A stretch of DNA of 64,000 bases from Ceratotherium simum simum (taxonomy: Eukaryota > Chordata > Mammalia > Perissodactyla > Rhinocerotidae). This document shows, piece after piece, positions 11,322 to 23,164 of this stretch. A model generated the notes under the pieces. The model worked only from the letters and a program-made list of their open reading frames with translations. It was not told the DNA's origin and did no database searches. Both the position numbers and the translations under genes were made by a program. The stretch covers positions 27,363,650-27,427,649 of the forward strand of contig NW_004454181.1 of assembly GCF_000283155.1 (NCBI RefSeq). Reading direction: 5' to 3'. Each line of letters begins with the position of its first letter. Position 1 is the stretch's first letter.

Positions 11322-11530
11322 AGAGGGTGGATTCTGAAGTCCTGGAGGCGTACACTTGAATCCTAGTTCTGCCATTGAAAGCCAGGTGAGCCTTGGGCAA
11401 ATTATTTAAGTTCTCTGTACCTCAGTTTCCTCATCTGTAATATGGGGTTATATAAAAATAGTACCAACCTCATAGGATTGTAGTGAAGATTAAGTGGATT
11501 AAGCAATGTGGGCTGCCCAGGCTGGCACAA
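11322..11530 (+). repeat. MIR SINE, sense
   Basis: 'acacttgaatcctagttctgcc', 'cttgggcaaattatttaagttctctg' and 'cctcagtttcctcatctgtaatatggg' appear in order. Confidence 0.85.
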
Positions 11531-11539
11531 AGAAAGAGA

Positions 11540-12660
11540 TAAAAAAATGATAAAGTTAAAAAAATCATGTTAGGCAAAGAGATCTTAGCTGAAAAGTCAA
11601 AAGTACCATCTATAAAAGAAAACTGATAAAAATTTTCATCAAAATTAGAAATGTTTGTCTGTGAAAGACACTGTTAAGAGGATGAAGAGACAAGTTACAG
11701 TCTGGGAGAAAACATTAGCAAATCACATATCCGACAAAAGGCTTGTATCCAGAATATAAAAAGAACTCTTCAAACTCAGCAGTAAGAAATCAACCAACTC
11801 AACCAAGAAATGGACCAAAAACTTGACAGATACTTCACCAAAGAGGATACATGATGACAAATAGGCACATGAAAAAGATATTCAACAGCATTAGCCATTA
11901 GGGAAATGCAAAATAAAACCATGATGAGATATCACCTCACACCTGTTAGAATGGCTTTAAAAAACCTGACAATACCAAGTGCTGACAAGATACAGAGAAA
12001 CTGCAACCCTCATACATTGCTGGTGGGAGTACAAAATGGTACAGCCACTCTGGAAACCAGTGTGGCAGTTCCTTATAAAGTTAAGCCTACACTTAACACG
12101 TGACTCGGTGATCCCATTCCTAGGTGATTATCCTGGAGAAATGAAAACTTACGTTCACACAAAAAACCTGTACACAAATGTTTATAGCAGCTGTATTCAT
12201 AATCGCCAAAAACTAGAAACAACCCAAACCTCCTCAAGGGGCGAATAGATAAGCAAACCATGGTAAGTCCGTACTACTAGAAAGCTACTCAGCAAAAAAA
12301 AAAACAGTACAAACTACTGACACATGCAACAACTGAATGAACCGGAAAGAAGTCAGTCTCAAAGGGTTACATACTACACGATCTCATCTACATGACATTC
12401 CTGAAAAGACAAAGCCAGAGCAATGGACAGCAGATCAGCATTGCCAGGGACGGGTTTGGGTGAAGGATGTGACCACAGAGAGGCAACTGTAGGTGGCTTC
12501 TGGGCTGGTGGAACTGATTTGTATCCTGATTGTGGTGGTGGTTACACAAATCTACATATTTGACAAATTACACAAATTTATATATTAGAATTCATAGAAA
12601 CGCACACGAAAAAGTCAATTTTATTGCATGTTAATTTAAAAAATAAGAAAAATAAAAAGT
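11540..12660 (+). mobile_element. L1M 3' half, sense
   Basis: It runs from the end of ORF2 to the 3' tail. GTATCCAGAATATAAAAAGA is near 11747, CATTAGGGAAATGCAAAATA near 11896, 'tgctggtgggagtacaaaatgg' near 12018, and an A-rich tail ends near 12655. Frames across it are short and broken. Confidence 0.85.
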
Positions 12661-13370
12661 GATCAATGATATTGTCATTCTAACTCAGCCACTCACTGCA
12701 GTCCCTCCTCCCTTCTTTTTCCTCATTCTCTGCACCCAGAAAGGTCTTAAAGAGGAGGCACTTCCACCCCCTAAACATTTGAAGACATCCTTAATAACTA
12801 GACTTTGTTACTCTGCATACAAAGGTAATATATTTTTGTTGGAAAGAAAGGAAGGAAGGGAGAGAGGAAGGAAGAATTCAGCCATTACAGAAATGTGTGA
12901 AAGCAAAAGCCCTCAGGAACCCCATCCTCCAGAATTAAGTGCTGGGAGGAGCTTCTACCAGAACCATTTCTAAGCAATTTTATACAGTTGTTTCCTCACA
13001 AGGTTCAGAACCCATATGGCGGGATTGACTCTGATTGATTGTTCCGGGAAACATGGAGGGCCCTGAGGAGAATGACCTTGAAAGGTTAACATCCGGATGC
13101 CAGCCCATCCTCTCACCAAGTCAAAGCATTCCACAGTTGGCCAGAGTCCTAGGGTTAGCTAGTTCATTAAAGGTCAGCCAGTCCCTTCCTGTCCCTCTCC
13201 ACCACCAGCCCCAACAAGGCTCTGTGTCTCAGGGCGGCCTCTTCCCACCCACCTCCCGCCCCCTCTGTGCCCTGGCTGCCACTTCCCACTCAGCCAGCTC
13301 CATTTGCAACCACTGTTTAGACCATTCTGTCAAGTTTCAAGAAATCATTCACTCATTCATCTGTTCTTGC
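12661..13370. other. Intergenic, with a GGAA-rich run
   Basis: A purine run (GAAAGGAAGGAAGGGAGAGA and on) occurs at about 12840-12876. The rest is unique sequence. The plus frame at 13035-13433 has no recognisable domain and overlaps an L2 at its end. Confidence 0.45.
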
Positions 13371-13374
13371 TTCA

Positions 13375-13760
13375 TTCATTCAAAAATACTTACTGAGCAC
13401 CTAATACACTCCAGGCGCTGTGCTAAGTCATAGGAATACCTTGGTGGACAAGATCCATGCAGTTCCTGCCCTCCCGGAGCTTCCAGTCCAGTCAGAGACA
13501 GTGGCTAAACACAAAATGATTTTAACGTGTATTTCAATAACAACTGTGCTAAAGCCTAGAAAATGGAAGCACATGGCATGATGAGAACACACCTGGCCAG
13601 GCCAGGCTTCCCTAAGGAAAGGGCTGTTACGCTGAGACCTGCAGGATGAGCAGGTTCAGAGGTGAGGGAAGGGCATTCGAGGAGGAGGAAGTCACACATG
13701 CAAAGGCCTGAGAGGTCAACCTGGCTCAGATGTGTTGTGGGGACCAGCAGGTGCTGGGAT
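13375..13760 (-). repeat. L2 LINE, antisense
   Basis: 'acttactgagcacctaatacactccaggcgctgtgctaag' starts it, followed by 'cagttcctgccctcccggagcttccagtcc' and 'gagacctgcaggatgagcagg'. This is the standard antisense L2 order. Confidence 0.75.
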
Positions 13761-13899
13761 CATGGCAGTGGACAGGGTACAATGACAGCTCTCTAGGGAA
13801 ACATTTTGGGGACTTTTGCCACTAGCTTTGTGGCCTCCCTTGCCCTTTCTCTTAGAGTCCCGCATCTGAAATGCAATGCTCCCTGTAGGGGCTCAGGGT

Positions 13900-14116
13900 A
13901 TGGGATCTGGAGGCAGACTGATGTAAACCATCAAACCTGAGCTCCGTGACCCACTATGTGTGTGCAAATGGACAACTTAATCTCTTTGTGCCTCATTTCT
14001 TCCACTTGTAAAATGGATTTAATGAGGTAATCCACATAAAGTTACATAAAGTCCTGATCAAAATGCTTCAGCAGTGCTCAGTTCGTGGTAGCCAGTGTTG
14101 TTGTTATTAATGTTAT
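13900..14116 (+). repeat. MIR SINE, sense
   Basis: 'gggatctggaggcagactgatg', then 'caacttaatctctttgtgcctcatttcttccacttgtaaaatgg', and a tail with a GTTGTTGTTATTAATGTTAT run. Confidence 0.8.
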
Positions 14117-15599
14117 TAGAGGCACCAAGGGGCCTGACCCTGGCGGTGCAGTCTCTATAGAGTCAAATATGGAGTTAACACAGAGCCAGGGAGGGTCTTT
14201 CAGCTGCTGAATTCCTGTAGACAAAAGTCCAGGCAATGACTCCATTGAAATGACATTCTTTGAATCCAGTGTGTTTTCGGAGGGGACTCACATTTTGTCA
14301 GTGACACAGGCCGGAGAGTAGAGGACAGCTAAGACCCAGGAGGGTTCCTTAGATGACAGATGGGTGCTGCCGGTTGACATCAGCCCACCGCCAACCCTGC
14401 CTCCCCCTCCAAAGCTGGACTCCCGTCCAAAGGATTCCAACGAAGCTGTCAGTAATGAGAGCCCCATGAAGTCCTCTCTGGGCTGAGGAGTCACGGGTTC
14501 TGCCTTCCCAGAAAAGCACCTTTGCTGCAGTGGGAGTCTGCCTTTGGACTGATAAAGGCTCGCCGTGTCCAGTTATGGGTAGGAATATTGCAAGGGGGTG
14601 AAGCTATTTTTTGCCACATGCTCTATCTCTCCAGCAGGCACAGTGACATTGCTGGGGATCCAAACAGCCCCAGCCATAGAAGGTCATGAGCTGAAGGCCA
14701 GAAGGCCTGGATCTCAGAGAGCTGGGCTGGGGGTGGGGGGATTATTTGCATCACCCATTGGGGGATCCTAGGACCTCTAGCTGTCATCCTTCCATTCTCT
14801 GGCCCAGCCCCAACCCACTGTCCACAAGACCCCTGTTGAACCGATTGCCCCAGCCCAGAGTCTAGTGGCAACTGTTTATTTTTAGCCTATGATTCCCCGA
14901 GAATGCGGGTGGGCCCCTGTGGAGCAGGAGGAGGGTGGAGGGAGGAGGAAGAGAAACTTCAGGGCCTGGAGGGCCAGAGGACACAGCCCAGCCCAAGCCA
15001 TTAGCTCAGCCCTATGACAGCCTCCTTCAGGGACAGGCCCAAGCCCTCTCTCTTCTTGGCCCAGCCCAGCTCAGGACCAGATTGGACTCACGTCCTCGTG
15101 TTCCCCTTTTCTTCTTCCCTGAAGGCCCTAGAGACCCGTGGGCTTTCCGTTCCTCTTTCTAGCCACCCCCATGCTCTTGGTCCTGTGGGGTTCTTGTACT
15201 CACCCACAGTGGGTATGAGACAGGATTCCTCAACTCTCCTCTTCCTCCTGCCTCTGAAGAGATAGATGTCCCAGGCCCATCTCTTTGGACCTGCCTAGCA
15301 CCAGAGTAGGCACTTAATAAATATGTATAGACTGAAGGATAGATTTCACTGCTCCTCCCTCTAGGCAAACGGCCTGAATAGTGAAAGAACCAATAAGGGG
15401 AAGTTCTAGGGGGTTAGAAACTTACAAAACCCTTAAGTCATTGTCCCTGGTTGCTAGTTCCTGTCTCTTTTCTCAGAAGTTCGCTGGAGCCCCCGGGCCT
15501 CATCTTTGCTTCCTTGATCCAGAGGGAAACGCATCTACCCCTTCCTCCTCCACAATTCTACCTCAGCCTTCACTTGACTCTTCCCTCCAGGATACCCAG
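14117..15599. other. Intergenic, unique sequence
   Basis: I see no exon, RNA gene or nameable repeat apart from a small L2-like tail near 15290-15330 (GGCACTTAATAAATATGTAT). Several frames overlap on both strands without family motifs. Confidence 0.5.
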
Positions 15600-16110
15600 T
15601 CCCTGCCCCACAGCCCTCGGGAGAGTCCGGCCGAGCTGGCTCCAGTCCCAGCTCCAGCACGTACTAGCCGTGTGACCCAGGGCAAGACGCCCTGCCCCCT
15701 GCAAGAGGTTGTAAAGCTCTCTTGTGGGGCTGTGGTGAGGCTAACAAGAGTGCGTGTAAAATGGCTGGCACACAGTAGGTGCTTAGTAAATGGTTGCTGC
15801 GGTTCTATTATCATTAAATAAATGGTGCAGAGACAAGACTTCTTTTTTAACATCTTCTTTCACGCTATACCTGATCATTCTTCATATTTATAGAGTACTT
15901 TAATATTTTATGACACACTTTCACATCCATTAGCTCATCGGATGGCCACACAACCCCTTTAGAAGGGCCAGGTCATTATTACATGATTATTATTCCCATT
16001 ACACAGATAAAGATTGTCATGCTCCAGAAAACATAGATGGGTCTTGCTTGCTGTTGGGTCGTCAGCACCTGACTCGGGGCCTGGCACACAGTAGGTGCTC
16101 AAAACAAAAC
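15600..16110 (+). repeat. MIR SINE, MIR-like piece and L2 tail
   Basis: A sense MIR at about 15600-15825 has 'gtactagccgtgtgacccaggg' and 'acacagtaggtgcttagtaaatgg'. An antisense MIR-type piece follows at 15880-16010 (CATCCATTAGCTCATCGGAT), then an L2 tail at 16010-16110 (CTGGCACACAGTAGGTGCTC). Confidence 0.75.
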
Positions 16111-16155
16111 AGAACAAAACCCTTTAAAAGGAGTGGCCTATAGGATGTAACTGCA

Positions 16156-16186
16156 GTGCTCGCTTCGGCAGCACATATACTAAAAT
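16156..16186 (+). pseudogene. Truncated U6 snRNA retropseudogene
   Basis: The 31 bases match the exact 5' end of mammalian U6 snRNA: GTGCTCGCTTCGGCAGCACA then TATACTAAAAT. The match stops there, so about 75 of the roughly 107 bases of U6 are missing. The fragment is flanked by a direct repeat, AGGATGTAACTG at 16142-16153 and AGGATGTAATTG at 16187-16198 (one mismatch). There is no poly-A. This structure fits the known class of 3'-truncated, TSD-flanked snRNA pseudogenes. No U6 promoter elements (PSE or TATA) are evident upstream, so it is not expected to be transcribed. Confidence 0.93.
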
Positions 16187-16589
16187 AGGATGTAATTGTA
16201 CCTGCCCCTTAGCCTTTCCTCATCTGTAAAATGAGGATTAATGCTGCAGAACAGACACAGGAAATTCAAATTCTAGGACTCAGCTCCACAGCAAGCCTTG
16301 GGCTTTTTAACCAGCAGAAGGAGTGAGGCCTGTGTATCAAGCCCCCTCCCCTTCTTCCTGGAGGAGAGATCAACTCGTAGTTTCAGGACAGTACCTGGGA
16401 AGTGCCTCTAATAGGGAAATGGTTGTAGCTCATTCCCGGAAGATCCCCAGACCAGATCCTCAACATCCTCACATCCTAGGACTTTGGTTTCTCCAGCTGG
16501 AGGCTGAGTTTTCAAGAGGAGATGGGCCTGTGTGCGTGTAGCCGTGGGAAGCAAATCCCAGAGGAAGTGGGAAGGGTTCCGGAGTAGAA

Positions 16590-16990
16590 ATTAAAATTTC
16601 TTCTAATATCGACACCATGGGGAAAAGATTCTACTGCATTTGGAGGAGATCGAGCAGGGTGGATGAAAATGTAAGGGAAAATTAAAATATGTGCAATCCC
16701 TTTTTAGGTCAAAAATCATTTTATTAATTTAGAGACAGAAAAATGTATTATGTATAAGTTGATTTTGCTGCAAATTATCACAATCAGTATATTACATTTC
16801 AAAGTCTAATCCTTGTTGTCAGGCAATAATTACAAATCTGTGGTTTACTTTTAATTTATTGATCTTTTGAAAAACCAATGGAGCGATAACTGTTACATTT
16901 TCGGGAATCTCTTCAGTTTGCCTGTTCGGGAGAAGCAGAAGTCACCCACACTTGACTTCAATAAAGCCTCTAAAGTTATGGGAGCTTAGG
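16590..16990. other. Unique AT-rich block, possible conserved element
   Basis: No repeat signature. The block has several AT-rich homeodomain-like and octamer-like cores (TGCAAATTATCAC near 16769, CAATAATTACAAATC near 16824). It lies in intergenic sequence. Function is unproven. Confidence 0.3.
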
Positions 16991-17224
16991 GTTTATAAAG
17001 AGAGACCACATGTCTTTAAGAAAGTTGCCAAGACTGTGTAGGAGGAAAAACCTCAACTCACGGATGACAACACTTGTCTCTTGGAATCTATCTTATCATT
17101 GTAGGTACATTTTATTTTCTAGTGACTGTAAATCACATTTTTTTCCTCAGGATAATTTAAAATGCTTTTGGAATCTTGCAATTGGGCTCACTATATCAAA
17201 GAAAGGGAAATTAATTATTAAAGG

Positions 17225-17430
17225 CGATGTTTATGGAGCCTCTACTATGAGGTAGCCTCTGTTCTAAGGGCTTTACATGCATCCATTTGTTTAATCCTTA
17301 TAACAGCCCCATGATGCAGGTACTATTTTATGGATGAGAAAACCAAAGTTCAGGGAAGTGAAGTGACTTGCCTAAGGTCCCATGGCTACCAAGCGGCAGA
17401 ACCAGGATTTGACCCCAGGTTGACAGCAAA
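17225..17430 (-). repeat. MIR SINE, antisense
   Basis: 'ccttataacagccccatgatgcaggtac', 'gaagtgacttgcctaaggtcccatgg' and 'cagaaccaggatttgaccccagg' show the antisense MIR order. About 260 bp after it hold nothing recognisable. Confidence 0.8.
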
Positions 17431-17711
17431 GCAGTGGACGGTTTGGTATGAAAGTAAGGCTCCTGTCAGCCCTCTTCACCTAGTCTAGTCACCTCCTCAG
17501 AGTGAACTAGGACAAACTGCTCTCTTCCAGCCTCATCATTCCACAGAAGCACACGGAACCCTCTTCTTCCTAGATCTTGCCGCAAGGGGAACACCTTTGT
17601 GACTTAGGTAGCTGATGAAAGCACACCAACGCTCGTAAAATATGGCTTTAGATTTTGAATTCAGAGCAATTTTAAATTCTTTAAACTTTCTTTTTAAAAA
17701 GATTCTTTCTT

Positions 17712-17943
17712 GGGCCGGCCCCGTGGCTTAGTGGTTAAGTGCGCACGCTCTGCTGCTGGCGGCCCGGGTTCAGATCCCGCGCACCGACGCACCGCTTCTC
17801 CGGCCATGCTGAGGCCGCGTCCCACATACAGCAACTAGGAGGATGTGCAGCTATGATATACAACTATTTCCTGGGGCTTTGGGGGAAAAAAAATAAAAAA
17901 ATAAATTAAAAAAGTAGACCTTTAAAAAAAAAATCTTTAAAAA
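17712..17943 (+). mobile_element. ERE SINE, sense, young
   Basis: Full head and core; a few bases are missing around the usual GGGCGCGCACC (here CCCGCGCACCGACGC). A perfect 16-bp TSD, AAAAAGATTCTTTCTT, is at 17696-17711 and 17944-17959. The tail is a long mixed A-rich run. Confidence 0.95.
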
Positions 17944-18119
17944 AAAAAGATTCTTTCTTTAATTCCTTTTATAGATGATGAGGTCACAAGGCAAGAAAAA
18001 GCCAATTTCTAATTCCCTCCCAACTCCAGGTTTCTCAGTCCTGCTCTAACTAGCCTTTCTGGAACCTCGTGAGGAAGCAGAAAAATAAGATCACATTTCT
18101 GGCCCTTCCCATGCACATG

Positions 18120-18290
18120 GTGGTTCAGCACTTACTTATGGAGCGCTAGCCAGTGGAAGGCGTTGGGAATTCAGGTGAGCACAGGGCTCTGTCCTCATTC
18201 AGCTTACCCTCTTGTCGGTGACGTCTGACAGTAAACTAGGAAACAAAGCGATGGGTTCCATTATGGTGACTGTAAGTGCTCTAAAGGAAA
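18120..18290 (-). repeat. L2 fragment, antisense
   Basis: 'cagcacttacttatggagcgctagcc' and CTCTGTCCTCATTCAGCTTA match the antisense L2 terminus. It is diverged. Confidence 0.5.
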
Positions 18291-19685
18291 TCCCTATTTT
18301 TGGGTCTGGCAATGCCAGTGCCCAGTCAAGCTTCTGGCCAGCGGGGCCCGGGGAGTTGGTGTTAGCACGCCCACCACCATCAAGACTGAAAGTTTCTAAG
18401 AGGAAGCCCCCAGGCCAGGGGGACACGGAGTGCTCAGTCTTGCAACAGCGGCAATTCCCCAGCTGCAGAGGGGCCACTTCCCCTTGGTGACCCATGCACG
18501 GGTCACCCTGCCCTCAGTGCCCGAGGACTGTACTCAGACGACACTAGTGGCAGCACTACGGTCAAAACCTCCCTATGGCTTGATTTTTAGACATCACCTC
18601 GGGAGAGCAAAGTCTACCTAGTAGATTTCAGTGTTTGGACAACTTATCTTAAATATTTTATCTTCGGAAAGATTTGTTTTTCAGGCTTAATTTTTTTGAG
18701 GAGCCAGAAAGTTCCCAGAATACAATGACACTCATCTCACCCCACAGCTCTAACTCCCACCTTCACAGCCGAGACCCAGGGGAAGGGTCAGGGTGGAGAC
18801 CACCTCCTGTGAGCCCGACACAAGGACCGTCCCAAGACCTCACTGGTCTGCAACTGAGTCCTGCAGCCCATTTCCCCTCCATGATGTCAACCGGTCCTCA
18901 TGACACCTGGGAGGAAGAGGACAGAGGTTCTCATCTCCACTCTCAGAACAGAGTGGGTCATTGGCTGAGCGGTGCTTACACGCGGTTTCACGACTCCAAA
19001 CCCAGTGCTCCCTTTGCCCTCACAGTGTTTCCCGACCTTCAAGGCCTCCCTCTGACTTCTGCCATATCCCGAGACCACCTGTACCAAAGTTAATATATTT
19101 TGAAAGGTGGCCTATTTCTTTTTCCCTTAGCTTAAATGCCTTTGTTTAAAAACGAAACTTGTTATCACTGCCCTAATTGGAAATCTGGTTTCACTTACCA
19201 TAAACGGAAGGCGGCTGTACAAATACATGCAAGGAAATGAGATCAAATCCCGGCTAGACGCCGGGGCCTGCTGAAGGCTCTGAGGCCAAGGCCGGCCTCT
19301 CTTTGTGAAAAAGGGAAGGTAGCAAGTGTCAGAGGTGTTAAAGACAGGCTAGCTCCCAACCGAGGCTTTCTCCTGGAAGGACTGAGAGAGAATTGAGAGG
19401 GATGAACTTTCTCCCTCTGTGCATGCCCGCTCTGCCATGCCTATCTTGGTCACCGCCCACCGGTAGCGCTGGTCTCGCCCTTGAGAAAACCTGTGGGGTG
19501 GCACTGCTTTTTGGAGAAGAGAGGCAACTCCCTTGCCCTGGCAGTTCCCCCAAGCACCAGACCCAGAGCCACCCTGACCTGGCTTGGAGGCCATTGTTTG
19601 CAAGTCCTCTTGTCTCTGCCTCCTAGCTCTGAGTCCCCAGGCTCTATCCCTGCGCACTCACGTCCTAGCACAGGGTCTCTCCTCT
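18291..19685. other. Intergenic, unique sequence
   Basis: No repeat or exon that I can name. Overlapping frames near 18.2-19.7 kb lie on both strands (for example 18674-19093 plus, 19349-19657 minus) and show no domain or splice context. Confidence 0.5.
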
Positions 19686-19689
19686 AAAC

Positions 19690-20520
19690 CCCCCACTGCC
19701 CTAGCCAGGCATCCATCAATGCTCCACTGTATTGCTGCAACCCCCTCCTAACACTCCCTCTGCTTCCCATTTCCCCGCTTCAATCTGTCCTCCACGCCCA
19801 GCCCAGGTCCCTTTCTAAAGCCTAGATCTGATCATGCTGCTTCACTGCTAAAAACTCCCCCACGTCTCCCACTGTCCTCAGGAGCATGTTCTTCCTCCCT
19901 CTTGGATCTATGAGGCCCTGCCCATCCTGCCCACACATGTCCCCGGCCTCCTTCCTCACCAGTCCCCAGCTCTAGGATCTCACCATGTTGGACTTCTTCA
20001 CTTCCTTACCAAACTCTCCCTTGATTTAGGAATTTCATAAACAATGTTCTCTCTGCTTGAAGCACTGCTTCTCGCCGTCACCCACACATTCTTCCTGTCT
20101 CAGCTTAAATGTCACTCTCTCCTGGCAGCATCCCCTGGTCTCCCTTGAAGCAGCCCCCCTGCTCTGATGACCTTCTGTATCTCCCATTTCTCACACCTGT
20201 TGGAATCACCTGTGTCCATGTGTCTGTCTAGAACAGTGCCCAGCACAGGGCCAGAACTCTGTGGAGCCATAGAAATACTTGCTGTTTGGATGGAGGGTGA
20301 CTAATTCCCCATATCTATCAATCTCCACTCCCACTTTCTACCTGCCCTGCCCTTTGTCTTCACCTCATTAAATTCTGCCTCTCCCAGCCTTGATGTTCCA
20401 GGTCAATTCCCACCTCCCCCATGAAGCCACCCCTGATCACTCCAGGCCAGAAAGAATTCACCTTCCATAGAACTCCTATAGCATCTGTTCATTTGTTGAA
20501 TGAGTGAATGGGACATTTTA
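19690..20520 (+). repeat. L2 LINE fragments, sense
   Basis: 'cctttctaaagcctagatctgatcatgctgcttcactgc' near 19810, 'gcttgaagcactgcttctcgcc' near 20058 and 'agaacagtgcccagcacagggcc' near 20230 give a long L2. A second, shorter L2 piece follows to about 20515. Confidence 0.8.
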
Positions 20521-21572
20521 TAAATGGAGCAGAGTGAGGAAACGTCATTTAAAACTCAAACTCACTGTAATGACTTCTGTTTTCTAAGAGGGAAGGCATA
20601 ATTTCTATCAGTGGAAAAATAAATCTCTACTTTATTTCCTTAAAGAGGCTGGTGGGAGAAGAGAGACAGGCTGAAACGACAAATCCTCTCTCGGTTTTGC
20701 TTTGCAGTAAAGGTGAGATCCTAAGAAGAAGGCCTGTTTCAAAAAAATTACTTGGTTTTGGGGGGAATAAATAATAGTTGTACATGGTACAAAATTCAAA
20801 ACGTGGATGGTGTTTCCTTAGGGAATGTGCCAAGTGAATGAAACTTTGAATTTGTGCAAGGAGATAGGTGTAAGTGGAGAAGCCATTGCTCCGAATGATA
20901 CAGGGAGGGAAACTGCATTTCTGGGGGATCCCCCAAGGGTGGAAAAGTGAACTCTAAGGGCGAGGGGGCCAAGCATCTGAATGGAGTTCTAGGGTCTGTG
21001 AGGGGGGTGGCCAGGGAGGAGGTCTCGGGGCTGGTCAGGATCTAAGTCACCATTGCTTGTCTTATTGACCACGCCAAGCCATTGATAAAGTTGGCTGCAT
21101 TCAAGTCCCTGGAGGGAGGGTTTTGGGGCCAAACAAGGAAAGATAGCTCCAGGTGCCCTGGAATGAAAACAGCCTGAGGGAGAGCAGGACACGGGGAGAA
21201 CAGAGGCCTCTGGGAACCTGGGGAAACCTTGGGAGGGCATGAGGCTTCCCACAGAGGAGGGCTAGGGCTCCTAGCCAATTTTATTTAACCTTAAAAGACA
21301 TTTGACCTCAGCTAACATTGGAATTACAAGGAGCCTTACGTTATATCATTATCTTTTTTGTTTACTGACACTGCATTCCTGACTAGACTATAGGCTCTCT
21401 GAGGCCAGGGTCTGGTCTCATTTCTTCTTGTTCCATAACCCCTGACCCTGCCGATAACAGTGGGTTCATTGCTGGATCCATTTTGTGGCAGCCTGCAACA
21501 TGCTCACTGAGAGAGGATTATGACTGAATGATTCATATTGACCCCCTCCAAACGCATGTGTGCGTGCATGCA
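20521..21572. other. Intergenic, mostly unique
   Basis: A short L1-tail-like piece (GTACATGGTACAAAATTCAA near 20778) and an L2 tail near 21380-21480 are the only repeat hints. No gene was seen. Confidence 0.45.

Positions 21573-21611
<39 letters not shown>
21573..21611. repeat. (CA)n microsatellite
   Basis: About 17 uninterrupted CA units after a GCACGCG lead-in, preceded by a TGTGTGCGTGCATG stretch. The purity suggests length polymorphism. Confidence 0.97.
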
Positions 21612-22315
21612 CACTTGGAAACAGCTCAGGGGAGGGCAAAGCCACTGTCTGGGCTGCTCGGAGCCCTGGATCCTAGCCTGGCCCCCACAACAAATGTGCC
21701 ACTCTGGGCAGCCTTGGGGCAAAGCCCTTGACTAATTCAGCTTTTGTTGCCCACACCCTTCAATCAACACCTCAAGGAACCACAAAGCAATCTTTATGGC
21801 TGTCATTCTGTCTGTACTGTAGGAACTACAAATAAGGCCGTTTCTAAATCCCAAACTGTTCAGATATGAAGGTTGTAATGGGCAGAGACTGGCATCAGCT
21901 GGGATGCTGGGTGAAGCAAGATTACCAGAGTTCTTTGTAACTGCTTACTGTGGCTGTACTGGTCTGGAACCAGCTCCAAGTCAAATATATGTACAAACAG
22001 GAGGCTCGAACCCCCCCCTCGCAGGCCAGGCCTGGCCGTCTTGCTGCCTCCAGTAGAGAGATAAGGAAGCAAAGACACAGAGAGGTTAACATGGTCATGT
22101 GAACGGCAGCAGGGTAGTCAAGAACTAACCCCACCAGGCTAATACCAATTCCTGAGGTCTTAAAAGCTCCAAGTTACTGAATTTCTGCCAAAATGAGGTT
22201 TTCATTACCTTCCAGAGAAAAAAATTCTCCAAATGATGCCACCCTTATAGTAACAGTGTGGATGGTTGGGGTTTATGGACAGACTAGCTCGCCACCAGCT
22301 TGATACTCTGGATAC
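21612..22315. other. Intergenic, nothing recognised
   Basis: Unique sequence. The minus frame at 21504-21722 is created by the CA repeat read as TG codons. Confidence 0.45.
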
Positions 22316-22560
22316 TTGACACTGTTCAGTTTAAATTTTTGGTTTTAATTATTTGTGAGTGAATCAGGACGCTCATGGCATGCTTTGATGGGTCATTTTG
22401 CTGGGCCCAAATTTAAATCACAGCACTGCAGGCAGGTGTACCGGAAATATTAACAGCCAGTAAGTAAGCCCCGCCTGCTGCCCAATGGCTACGTTTCAAC
22501 ATTGTCTTGTTGTTGTCACTTGTCACATACTCTGGAATTCTCAGGAGGTAATGTAAAAAA
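22316..22560. other. Unique block, possible conserved element
   Basis: No repeat signature. It holds AT-rich cores (GGTTTTAATTATTTGTGAG near 22341), a palindrome-like GGGCCCAAATTTAAATC near 22403 and a CAGGTG E-box near 22433. Function is an inference only. Confidence 0.28.
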
Positions 22561-23164
22561 AATACTTTCCATCAAATATGGTTCCTTGAAAAATAAGCCA
22601 GCTTGTGTTGGTGACGGAAGGGAAGAGTAAGAGAAGTGTAAATTCATATTAGTCCTTAAGCCAGAAAATAGAAGTTCTGGATAAACTGCAGAGTGGAAGA
22701 CTGGACCCAGTAGGGGCTCAGATCCTAAAAGTGAAAAAGTTCACCTTCTTCTCTAAATGGTAATTTTAAAAAAGCAATTTATAAAACAATTTCAAGCAAT
22801 CAACAGCAACAACAATAACAGTAACAAAAAACAACTCTTTGGTAAGCAACAGAAGAAACTTTAGAGAAGTTGAAAAAGCATTGATCTGCAGCATGAGGAT
22901 GTAACCCTTGATGGAAATGGGGAGTAAGGCAATTATCCAAGCAAAGGTCTCCATACATACAAAAGTAGGGCTTGCAAAGATCTCAGGCTGTTAGTCTGGA
23001 GATGACTGGAAGCCCACTGGGAAGTCTTGCCTCACCCCATCCACCGGCTCATCCTTCAATTTTACCCCCTCTCCCAGCCCATCCCAATTGGGTTGTCATG
23101 GTGGCATGCCATCTAGCGGTCACAATGATTACTGCAAGTGATGGTTTTTTGTTTTGATTTCTTT
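22561..23164. other. Intergenic, nothing recognised
   Basis: A CAACAGCAACAACAATAACA low-complexity run occurs near 22801. No gene signature. Confidence 0.45.

Noticed and set aside
15381..15821. 146-codon plus-strand frame
   Set aside because: Its second half is a MIR SINE and the first half has no family signature.
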